A stretch of DNA of 64,000 nucleotides from Petrimonas sp. (GTDB lineage Bacteria; Bacteroidota; Bacteroidia; Bacteroidales; Dysgonomonadaceae), in NCBI GenBank assembly GCA_012839475.1, contig DUNG01000016.1:1-64000 (forward strand). Direction: 5' to 3'. Both the position numbers and the translations under genes were made by a program. This document shows, piece by piece, positions 57,555 through 64,000 of this stretch; the first letter of the stretch is position 1; each line of letters starts with the position of its first letter. Under the pieces are notes generated by a model. It had not been told where the DNA came from, searched no databases, and was given only the letters and a program-made list of their open reading frames with translations.

Positions 57555-58964
57555 ATGAAGTTGAAATCCTTATACAAAGGGCTTTTCATCACCTTTTTCG
57601 CCCTCCTTCTTACCGTTTCGTGTGATGACAACCTTCGCCAGGTCGGCTTCACCATTCAGCCGGTGCAGGACCGCCTTGCCGTGGGCGTTGACACGCTCAT
57701 GCTGGAAGCCACGACGGTACAAGTAGACTCGGTGTTTTCCAAAACCAATTACCCCGTGTTGGGAGAATATATTGATCCGGTGTTCGGCTCTATCAAGTCG
57801 GAATACATCGGTGAGTTCTACCTCTCCCCGGGTGCCGAGTTCAAGGAAGGTGCGGTAATCGATTCCGTGAGGACAGTAATATCCTACACCACCATGATGG
57901 GCGACTCGTTAAGTCCCATGAGGCTATCGGTCTACGAGGTCACGAAGTCATTAAAGGGCATAGGTAACTATACCCATATCAACCCGGAAGCGTTCGTTGA
58001 TATGTCAGCCCCGTTGGGATCTCGCCTATTCACGGGAAAAAATGCGACGTACCACACGGAAACCTATACTGCGGGGTACAACGCGGATTACTACAAGGTA
58101 TACGATATCAACGTGCAACTGCCGAAATCAATCGGTGAAGGTTTCCTCGCGGAGTACAGAAAAGAGGGACACGGCAAGCTGGCCGATGCAGATACCTTCC
58201 GGGAGTACTTCCCCGGCCTGTATTTCACTACTAGCTTTGGTAACAGCACTATCCTCAGCGTTAACCTCACTTCACTTGATGTACACTACCACTACACCGA
58301 TAAAGGGGGATCGTCTAGCGGCACCGACACCATCCGGACATCCAAGTTTCGCTTGAACATTACCCCCGAGGTAACGCAAATAAACCACATTGAGAATAAG
58401 AACGAGCAACTGCTCGTGGAGAACAGCGACTACACCTACGTGAAGAGCCCCGCGGGAGTTAACACGAAGATCACCTTTCCACTCTCTCGACCGGATATCC
58501 ACGAGAAGTTGAAGTCGCAGGCTTTGAACCTGGCCAATTTCACGGTGTATGCTATGCCCGACGCGCTAGAGGACCCTATGGTGAAACTCAATCCGCCCGA
58601 GTACCTGCTGCTCGTGAACGAGGACTCGCTCGCCGGGTTCTTCGAGAAACGAAAGCTGAAGGATGATGTGACCAGTTTCCTTTCGGACCCGTTTGATCGA
58701 ACAACCTACTCCTACCAGTTCAATAACATCTCCACCATGATCAACCACTACAACGAAAAAAACCGGGAGAGTGGTGGTGAACCTTTCGACTTGACCTACT
58801 ACCTGATTCCAGTGGATGCCACCTTCACCACCGTCCAAACCAGCTATTACGGTGGTTCTTCTCAGGTGCTGACCTCCATACACAACCAGATGTGGCCCAC
58901 GGCGGCTATGTTGGATAAACGGAAGGGGAACTTGAAACTGGAATTGATTTTCAGCAACTTTTAA
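57555..58964 (+). CDS. DUF4270 domain lipoprotein
   Basis: This 469-residue lipoprotein has its lipobox at FFALLLTVSCDDN (Cys about 23). The DUF4270 pattern is visible: QVGFTIQPVQDRLAVGVDTL, YPVLGEYIDPVFGSIKSEYIGEFYL and VIDSVRTVISYTTMMGDSLSPMRLSVYEV. The C-terminal beta-rich half includes TKITFPLSRPDI and YGGSSQVLTSIHNQ. It is probably on the outer membrane or surface. Function is not known. It follows the GT5-like gene on the same strand and may share its transcript if the weak hairpin at 57484 leaks. Confidence 0.88.
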   Translation: MKLKSLYKGLFITFFALLLTVSCDDNLRQVGFTIQPVQDRLAVGVDTLMLEATTVQVDSVFSKTNYPVLGEYIDPVFGSIKSEYIGEFYLSPGAEFKEGAVIDSVRTVISYTTMMGDSLSPMRLSVYEVTKSLKGIGNYTHINPEAFVDMSAPLGSRLFTGKNATYHTETYTAGYNADYYKVYDINVQLPKSIGEGFLAEYRKEGHGKLADADTFREYFPGLYFTTSFGNSTILSVNLTSLDVHYHYTDKGGSSSGTDTIRTSKFRLNITPEVTQINHIENKNEQLLVENSDYTYVKSPAGVNTKITFPLSRPDIHEKLKSQALNLANFTVYAMPDALEDPMVKLNPPEYLLLVNEDSLAGFFEKRKLKDDVTSFLSDPFDRTTYSYQFNNISTMINHYNEKNRESGGEPFDLTYYLIPVDATFTTVQTSYYGGSSQVLTSIHNQMWPTAAMLDKRKGNLKLELIFSNF

Positions 58965-59000
58965 GGGGACATAACTTTCGTGCTCAAACTTGGTCTTTTT

Positions 59001-59156
59001 GCTTTCAAGCTTGACAGACGCAATTTTCACGACCCATCAACTGCTTATTCGCTAAAAGAAAAGAACTTGGCTTCGCCTCGAACAGCTTTTCTTTTATAAC
59101 GCGAACTTCGCAGGAAGTGTTCCCGCGAAAAATGCTAAGGTTTTCGCCTTGAAAGC
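59001..59156 (+). repeat. element A copy (A3), short form
   Basis: This 156-bp intergenic element has clear inverted ends GCTTTCAAG (59001-59009) and CTTGAAAGC (59148-59156). The core repeats the words CACGACCCATC, GCTAAAAGAAAAGAACTTGG, AACAGCTTTTCTTTT, TTCGCAGGAAGTGTTCCCGC and TTTTCGCCTTGAAAGC found in other copies. It has no nested element B and so shows the basic unit. It lies between the convergent DUF4270 and ruvB genes. Confidence 0.8.
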
Positions 59157-59193
59157 AGAAAAAATCACTACAATTAAACGAAAACTGGGTGCT

Positions 59194-60219
59194 TTAAAAC
59201 AGCGATCCCTGCTCGTTTGCTCGCCTTCGCCCCAAGTGCCGATACGCGAGTTCCGTGGCCTCCCGGCCACGCGGGGTTCGCTTGATGAACCCCTCCTTGA
59301 TCAAGAAAGGCTCGTACACCTCTTCGATGGTGCCGGCATCGTCCCCAACGGCCGTGGCAATCGTGGTGATTCCCACGGGTCCCCCTTGAAACTTATCGAT
59401 GATGGTCAACAATATCTTGTTATCTATCTCGTCCAGACCGTACTTGTCGATGTTTAACGCCTCCAGCGCGTACGCGGATATCGCCCGGTCTATAGAGCCG
59501 TTCCCCTTCACCTGCGCGAAGTCGCGTACCCTCCGCAGCAGCGCGTTCGCCACGCGGGGGGTTCCCCGGCTTCGGGAGGCGATCTCCCTGGCTGCAGCAG
59601 GATCACAGGGAACCCGTAAGATATTGGCCGAGCGCGACACGATGCCGGTGAGCGTATCCACCTCGTAGTACTCCAGGTGCATGTTGATACCAAATCGCGC
59701 ACGTAATGGGCTGGTCAACAAGCCACTTCGGGTGGTCGCACCAACGAGGGTAAACGGGTTCAGGTCGATCTGAATGGAGCGGGCACTGGGTCCCTTGTCG
59801 ATCAGTATATCAATGCGGTAGTCTTCCATCGCGCTGTAGAGGTACTCCTCGACCACTGGCGAGAGGCGGTGGATCTCATCGATGAAAAGGACGTCGTTGG
59901 GTTCGAGCGACGTGAGGATACCGGCCAGGTCGCCCGGCTTATCCAGCACCGGGCCGGAGCTCACCTTGAAACCTACGCCCAGCTCGTTCGCGATGATGTT
60001 CGAGAGGGTAGTTTTGCCCAACCCGGGCGGCCCGTGGAGCAGCACGTGGTCAAGCGACTCCCCCCGCATGCGGGCAGCGCTCACGAACACCTTCAGGTTC
60101 TCCACGATCTTATCCTGGCCGCTAAAGTCGTCAAAGGTGAGTGGACGCAAGCTGTTCTCAAATTCGCGCTCCTCCTCCTGCAAGTGGCGATGGCTATGTA
60201 TGTCAAACCTCTCTTCCAT
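59194..60219 (-). CDS. ruvB: Holliday junction branch-migration helicase subunit
   Basis: This 341-residue AAA+ ATPase drives branch migration with RuvA and RuvC. Motifs are Walker [11 protein letters not shown], Walker [12 protein letters not shown], sensor [20 protein letters not shown], and [22 protein letters not shown]. The C-terminal winged helix [44 protein letters not shown] follows. The start is the ATG of MEERFDI; a TTG four codons earlier is less likely. It follows queG after 18 bp on the same strand, so rnr-queG-ruvB is a likely operon. Confidence 0.97.
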   Translation of the reverse strand: MEERFDIHSHRHLQEEEREFENSLRPLTFDDFSGQDKIVENLKVFVSAARMRGESLDHVLLHGPPGLGKTTLSNIIANELGVGFKVSSGPVLDKPGDLAGILTSLEPNDVLFIDEIHRLSPVVEEYLYSAMEDYRIDILIDKGPSARSIQIDLNPFTLVGATTRSGLLTSPLRARFGINMHLEYYEVDTLTGIVSRSANILRVPCDPAAAREIASRSRGTPRVANALLRRVRDFAQVKGNGSIDRAISAYALEALNIDKYGLDEIDNKILLTIIDKFQGGPVGITTIATAVGDDAGTIEEVYEPFLIKEGFIKRTPRGREATELAYRHLGRRRANEQGSLF

Positions 60220-60237
60220 GATCAAGGGCAAAAATAG

Positions 60238-61158
60238 CTATTTGTCGCGAGTTTTGGAAATCGCGGCCACGTTCCTTTTCAACCCGGCGAACTTGGCCCT
60301 TTTCACGGCAGAGTGGCGAAACAGTTCGCGGTAGCCATCCTCGTCCATCTCCGTCAACCGTTTCCAGTCGAGCGACAGAAACTCTTCCGATGGCGCAAAC
60401 TCAGGGGTATCATGCGGGCGGGCGTCTCGGTTGAACGGGCAGACCAGCTGACAGATATCGCACCCGTAAACATTGTTCCTTAGGTTGGGTGCTACCTCGG
60501 GAGCTATCTCCCCCCGGTTCTCAATGGTTTGATACGAGATGCACTTTTCACTATTCAGCCAGTATGGCCGCTCGATGGCACCTGTGGGGCAAAAGTCGAG
60601 ACATTGCCGGCACTCCCCACAGAGCTCGTCAATGGGGCTATCATACTCCAGCTCCAGGGAAAGGATGATCTCTCCTAAGAAGAAAAAGGATCCCCGTCCC
60701 GGGATGATCAGCAACGTGTTCTTCCCCACGAAGCCAATGCCCGCTTGGGCCGCCCAAAACTGTTCCAACACGGGCGCCGAATCGCAGAAACAACGACCCG
60801 TCACCTCGGGGTGCCTCCCCTTAATAAACGCGAAGAGCCGTTCCAGTTTCTTCCACATCACCTCGTGGTAATCCTTACCGTACGCGTAATACGCGAAGCG
60901 GGGCACACCGCCGGGTTGCTTTTGATGGGGATAATAGTTGAGGGCAACGGAGACGATAGAGCGGGCACCCTCAATCAGCAGCCGCGGGTCAAGCCGCTTC
61001 TCCACGTTGCGCGCCAGGTAGCTCATCCCGGCATGACCACCTTCCGAGAGCCATTGCCTGTACTGCTCCTCCATGCCACTATCGTGCGCCCGGCAAATAC
61101 CGCACGCGTCAAATCCCAACGATAATGCCTGCCGCTTGATCTCTTCGGAAAAGGTCAT
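60238..61158 (-). CDS. queG: epoxyqueuosine reductase
   Basis: This 306-residue enzyme reduces epoxyqueuosine to queuosine in tRNA. It has an N-terminal cobalamin-binding domain (LGFDACGICRA, YHEVMWKKLERL) and two 4Fe-4S clusters with ligands in CGECRQCLDFCPTGAI, KCISYQT and NVYGCDICQLVCPFN. A DUF1730-like region with GWxxKNTLLI-like FVGKNTLLI is also present. It lacks the C-terminal HEAT-repeat extension of longer homologues. Its start overlaps the rnr stop by four bases (ATGA type), showing translational coupling. Confidence 0.95.
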   Translation of the reverse strand: MTFSEEIKRQALSLGFDACGICRAHDSGMEEQYRQWLSEGGHAGMSYLARNVEKRLDPRLLIEGARSIVSVALNYYPHQKQPGGVPRFAYYAYGKDYHEVMWKKLERLFAFIKGRHPEVTGRCFCDSAPVLEQFWAAQAGIGFVGKNTLLIIPGRGSFFFLGEIILSLELEYDSPIDELCGECRQCLDFCPTGAIERPYWLNSEKCISYQTIENRGEIAPEVAPNLRNNVYGCDICQLVCPFNRDARPHDTPEFAPSEEFLSLDWKRLTEMDEDGYRELFRHSAVKRAKFAGLKRNVAAISKTRDK

Positions 61159-63299
61159 ACCAGGCTAAAATCAAGCTGCCGCCGCTCCAGGTTGGCCCTC
61201 GCCACCTGTATGGTCAGGGCTTGCCCCAGGCGATACTCTCTCCTGGTGCGTCTTCCAACGAGCCGGTAGTTCTTTTCGTCCAACTCGTAAAAGTCATCAT
61301 CCAGCTCACGGATGGGGATCATCCCCTCGCACTTGTTCTCGTTGATCTCCACGTATATGCCCCATTCGGTCACGCCAGAGACCACGCCATCGTACACCTT
61401 CCCCACCTTATCGGCCATGAACTCCACCTGCTTGTACTTGATGGAATCCCTCTCGGCGTTCGCTGCCACCTGCTCCATTTGAGAACAGTGTTCGCACTGC
61501 TCTTCCAGGCCCTTCTGATCCACGCCCTTGTTCCCATCCAGGTAACGTGTCAGCAACCGGTGTACCAACATATCGGGATAGCGGCGGATGGGCGAGGTAA
61601 AGTGGGTGTAGTAGTCGAACGCCAACCCGTAATGCCCCACGTTCTTGGTACTGTACACGGCTTTGGACATGGTTCGTATCGCGATCGTCTCGATCAGGTT
61701 CTCCTCTGGGCGACCCTGTATCTTATCCAGTAGCGAGTTGATGCTTTTGGCCACTTCCACCTTGGTGCCGGTCGCTTTTATCTTATGCCCAAAGCGCAGG
61801 ATAAAGGTGTTGAAGGTATCCAGCTTCTCCGGGTCGGGCACATCGTGCACCCGGTAGACGAACGGCCTGGCCTTCTTGCCCTTGGGTACACGACCGATGA
61901 GCTCAGCCACCGTCCTGTTCGCCAGCAACATGAACTCCTCGATCAAGTGGTTCGATTCCTTTGCCTCCTGGAAGTAGACCCCCAGTGGCTTACCCTTCTC
62001 GTCGAGGTTGAACTTCACCTCGTACCGATCGAAGTTGATGGCCCCGTTAGCGAAGCGACGCTCCCGCAACCGCTGGGCCAACTGATTCATCTGCAGCAGC
62101 TTGGCTGAAAACCGACCCTTTCCGGTCTCTATCACCGTCTGCGCGTCTTCGTAGGTAAGCCGGCTATCCGACTTGATGACGGTGCGGGTAATGCGCGACT
62201 GTTTGACCTCCCCGTTTTGGTTCAGCTGAAAGATAACCGAGAAACAGAGCTTCTCCTCGCGGGGGCGCAACGAACAGAGCTCGTTGCTCAACCGTTCCGG
62301 CAACATCGGCACGGTACGGTCTACCAGGTAGACAGAGGTAGCTCGGTTCTCCGCCTCCACGTCCACGGGGTCGCCGGGCTTCACGTAATGGGTCACGTCG
62401 GCAATATGCACACCCAGCTCCCACAGGTCGTTACCCACCGACCGGAACGAGAGGGCATCGTCAAAATCTTTCGCGTCTTTCGGGTCGATGGTAATCGTGA
62501 ATACATCGCGAAAGTCCTCACGGCGGGCAAGCTCCTCTTTATCGATGGTATCCTCTATTTTAGCCGCGTACTCCTCCACCTGCTTGGGGTAGCTGTAGGG
62601 CAAACCGTACTGCGCGAGTATCGCGTGCATCTCGGTGTCGTTTTGTCCCGGTTGCCCCAGCACATCCACCACCTTCCCCACCGGGTTGTTGGCCTTGCGA
62701 GGCCATTCCACGATCTCGACCACCACCTTATCGCCATCTTTTGCCCCGTTGAGCTCCTCATGCGGGATGAAAATATCGTTCGCCAGGTACTTGCTATCCA
62801 TCACCAGGAAAGCGAAATGGCGCTGTACCTCCAGCACCCCCACGAACCGATTTCGCGCGCGCTCCAGTATCTCGATCACGGCCCCCTCGGTATCCGACCG
62901 TCTCCGTTTCGCTAGCAGCTGTACCCGTACCCGGTCGCCATTCATCGCGTGCATGCTGTTGCGCTCAGCGATATTAACGATATTCCCGTCATCGTCCGGC
63001 ACGAAAAAGTTCTTCCCGTTGCTCCTCCGCTCGAAACGACCCTCGAGGATCAACCCCCGGTCGTTAATCCGGTACCTGCCCCGGGATGACTCCAGTACCA
63101 GCTCATCGTCGCGCATCTTATCGAGCACGGCGAGCAGCAGCCTCCTGCCTTCCTCACCCTGAACGTTCAACGCCGCTGCGATCTGCTTGTAGTTAAACTG
63201 CTTCTCCTTATTGATCGTGAGAAACTCGCTGATCGCATCTATTAGCTCACTCCTTCTGATCCGGGGAGCCGGCTGAGTGGTTCTCTTTTTCTTACCCAT
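61155..63299 (-). CDS. rnr: ribonuclease R
   Basis: This 714-residue processive 3'-5' exoribonuclease has an N-terminal winged helix (ELIDAISEFLTINKEKQFNYKQIAAALNV) and cold-shock domains. The RNB catalytic core contains TIDPKDAKDFDDALSF (metal-binding Asp cluster) and GVHIADVTHYVKPG. FTSPIRRYPDMLVHRLL and an S1 domain near the C terminus (VYDGVVSGVTEWGIYVEIN) follow. It digests structured RNA in the cytoplasm. Length is usual. It is the first gene of the rnr-queG-ruvB unit; element A copy A4 lies just upstream of its start. Confidence 0.96.
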   Translation of the reverse strand: MGKKKRTTQPAPRIRRSELIDAISEFLTINKEKQFNYKQIAAALNVQGEEGRRLLLAVLDKMRDDELVLESSRGRYRINDRGLILEGRFERRSNGKNFFVPDDDGNIVNIAERNSMHAMNGDRVRVQLLAKRRRSDTEGAVIEILERARNRFVGVLEVQRHFAFLVMDSKYLANDIFIPHEELNGAKDGDKVVVEIVEWPRKANNPVGKVVDVLGQPGQNDTEMHAILAQYGLPYSYPKQVEEYAAKIEDTIDKEELARREDFRDVFTITIDPKDAKDFDDALSFRSVGNDLWELGVHIADVTHYVKPGDPVDVEAENRATSVYLVDRTVPMLPERLSNELCSLRPREEKLCFSVIFQLNQNGEVKQSRITRTVIKSDSRLTYEDAQTVIETGKGRFSAKLLQMNQLAQRLRERRFANGAINFDRYEVKFNLDEKGKPLGVYFQEAKESNHLIEEFMLLANRTVAELIGRVPKGKKARPFVYRVHDVPDPEKLDTFNTFILRFGHKIKATGTKVEVAKSINSLLDKIQGRPEENLIETIAIRTMSKAVYSTKNVGHYGLAFDYYTHFTSPIRRYPDMLVHRLLTRYLDGNKGVDQKGLEEQCEHCSQMEQVAANAERDSIKYKQVEFMADKVGKVYDGVVSGVTEWGIYVEINENKCEGMIPIRELDDDFYELDEKNYRLVGRRTRREYRLGQALTIQVARANLERRQLDFSLV

Positions 63300-63356
63300 A
63301 ATCTTGACTTGGTGTTAGTGTCTCAACCTTCTCTTGTTGTTTTGTTATTGCTATTT

Positions 63357-63586
63357 GCTTTCAAGGTGAAGGCCTTAGCTTGTTTTACGGGAACACATCC
63401 TGCGTAGTTCGCGTCAAAAAAGAAAAGCTGTTTGAACAATAGTGAGTTCTTTTCTTTTAGCGAACAAGCAGTTGATGGGTCGAAAATATTTGCGATGAGT
63501 GAGAGCAAATGCAAAGCTTGCTTTGACTTTGCCGAACGTAGCAAATATCTATCGCATGAAAACGAGCTTCAGCCAAAGCTGAAAGC
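63357..63586 (-). repeat. element A copy (A4), full-length with nested B
   Basis: This 230-bp element has inverted ends GCTTTCAAG (63357-63365) and CTGAAAGC (63579-63586). It contains the conserved core (CACATCCTGCGTAGTTCGCG, AAAGAAAAGCTGTTTGAAC, TTCTTTTCTTTTAGCG, CAGTTGATGGGTCG) and a complete element B (63487-63547) next to its far end. It is the largest copy with both ends visible. Confidence 0.75.
63487..63547 (-). repeat. element B copy (B7) inside element A
   Basis: This 61-bp copy, read on the - strand, has perfect outer arms TATTTGC/GCAAATA, the conserved GGCAAA, a TTTGC in place of CTGC, and an apical CAAAGC-AA-GCTTTG palindrome. The second inner pairing seen in three other copies is not conserved here. 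Confidence 0.65.
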
Positions 63587-63698
63587 AAATAATAAACATA
63601 AAGACAAAAGCTAAGTTATTACTGCAAAGTAATAAAAAATAATTGATACTGCCCCTATGTTTCACCTTTCTCACATCCGCCAAAAGGGTGCAGCCAAA

Positions 63699-63730
63699 TT
63701 TCGCAAATAGAGCAGCAATCATTATTTTTG
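63699..63730 (+). promoter_or_regulatory. promoter of the epimerase gene
   Basis: TTTC (63699-63702), 20 nt, TATTTTTG (63723-63730). It is one base off the full consensus, and the start would be near 63737, 22 nt before the ATG. Confidence 0.6.
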
Positions 63731-63758
63731 CAAGACGATCCTTTACAAGAAATTAGCA

Positions 63759-64000
63759 ATGAACGGGAAGAAAATTCTTATCACGGGCGCCAGCGGCTTT
63801 ATCGGGAGCACGGCGGTGGACAAGGCCCTTGAACTGGGTCTCGACACGTGGGCCGGCATTCGGAAGAGCAGCAGCCGTGCCTACCTGCAAGACGAGCGGA
63901 TTCGCTTCATCGATTTGCCGTACCACGACAAAGAAAAGCTAAGGGAGCAGCTCCGCTCGTTCGTGGATCAACATGGCCGCTTCGACTATATCCTCCACAT
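63759..64000 (+). CDS. NAD-dependent epimerase/dehydratase family protein (partial)
   Basis: The first 80 codons lie in the window; the gene runs off the right edge. The start MNGKKILITGASGFIGSTAVDK is the classic extended short-chain dehydrogenase Rossmann motif (TGASGFIG). The residues that follow (ALELGLDTWAGIRKSSSRAYLQ) fit the second strand with the cofactor-selecting arginine. Substrate and exact family cannot be decided from this part. It is divergent from rnr and has its own promoter. Confidence 0.85.
   Translation, partial: MNGKKILITGASGFIGSTAVDKALELGLDTWAGIRKSSSRAYLQDERIRFIDLPYHDKEKLREQLRSFVDQHGRFDYILH

Larger units (their letters stand above)
63300..63758. other. intergenic region between divergent rnr and epimerase genes
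   Basis: The 459 bp contain element A copy A4 with its nested element B7 (63357-63586) and the epimerase promoter (63699-63730). From 63587 to 63698 I see only A/T-rich sequence. Short frames across the repeat (63323-63544 on -, 63432-63614 on +) are not credible genes. No rnr promoter box was found. Confidence 0.5.

Noticed and set aside
63323-63614. Small proteins across the rnr-epimerase gap
   Set aside because: Their similar peptides (for example KQLFFF...AGCVP) recur only because they translate element A; reading frames are broken in other copies.

Overview
The window looks like a chromosomal segment of an anaerobic Bacteroidota bacterium (order Bacteroidales). A Dysgonomonadaceae/Porphyromonadaceae-like host is an inference from the 16S fragment and gene content. 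Direct evidence for the phylum is a SusC/SusD pair, DUF4270 and S46 peptidase genes, and promoters of the Bacteroidota form TTTG-N20-TAnnTTTG with few Shine-Dalgarno sites. The first 1.07 kb is an rRNA chimera. Bases 1-232 are a 16S piece on the + strand from an unrelated taxon, and 231-1070 are the 5' part of a Bacteroidales 16S on the - strand. This suggests a metagenome-derived contig with an assembly junction at its edge.

Layout. 1.07-1.85 kb: long rRNA leader and promoter. 1.85-9.5 kb: housekeeping genes (ABC exporter, S41 protease, dCMP deaminase, nadC, rlmH, AlkD-like, pepE, and a small lipoprotein gene with a one-base frameshift). 9.6-13.4 kb: GH92 mannosidase and DUF1015. 13.6-37.2 kb: a carbohydrate region, mostly on the - strand, with exported PHP-like protein, esterase, NAGPA-type phosphodiester glycosidase, DUF5018-like lipoprotein, SusD, SusC, DUF4855, exported Gfo/Idh proteins, NagB-like deaminase, NagA, FucP/NagP-type permease and XylR/AraC-type regulator. 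It is followed by an exported glycerophosphodiesterase, tRNA-Pro and a GH109-like Gfo/Idh protein. 37.2-48.2 kb: aspS, GH43, another Tat-type Gfo/Idh, mdh, hppA, ROK regulator, metY. 48.5-64 kb: DPP11-type peptidase, glutaminase, coiled-coil protein, ligA, beta-barrel candidate, truncated GT5-like protein, DUF4270 lipoprotein, ruvB, queG, rnr, and the start of an NAD-dependent epimerase.

How genes fit together. The carbohydrate region reads as a polysaccharide-utilisation locus. SusC/SusD would import an oligosaccharide, exported enzymes (NAGPA, esterase, GH92, Gfo/Idh-fold proteins, GDPD) would trim it, the permease would carry an amino sugar across the inner membrane, and NagA plus the NagB-like protein would feed glycolysis. 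A GlcNAc-phosphodiester-decorated glycan is the most economical target, but this is inference. Peptidase E, DPP11 and glutaminase fit an amino-acid-using lifestyle, and HppA fits energy-saving anaerobic metabolism.

The most notable non-genic signal is a family of about 62-bp interrupted palindromes (element B) in at least six intergenic regions, including a four-copy 79-bp tandem array. Their stems covary between copies. They lie next to or inside a second interspersed repeat (element A, about 155-230 bp) bounded by GCTTTCA(A/G)-type inverted ends. Neither repeat encodes a recognisable protein.
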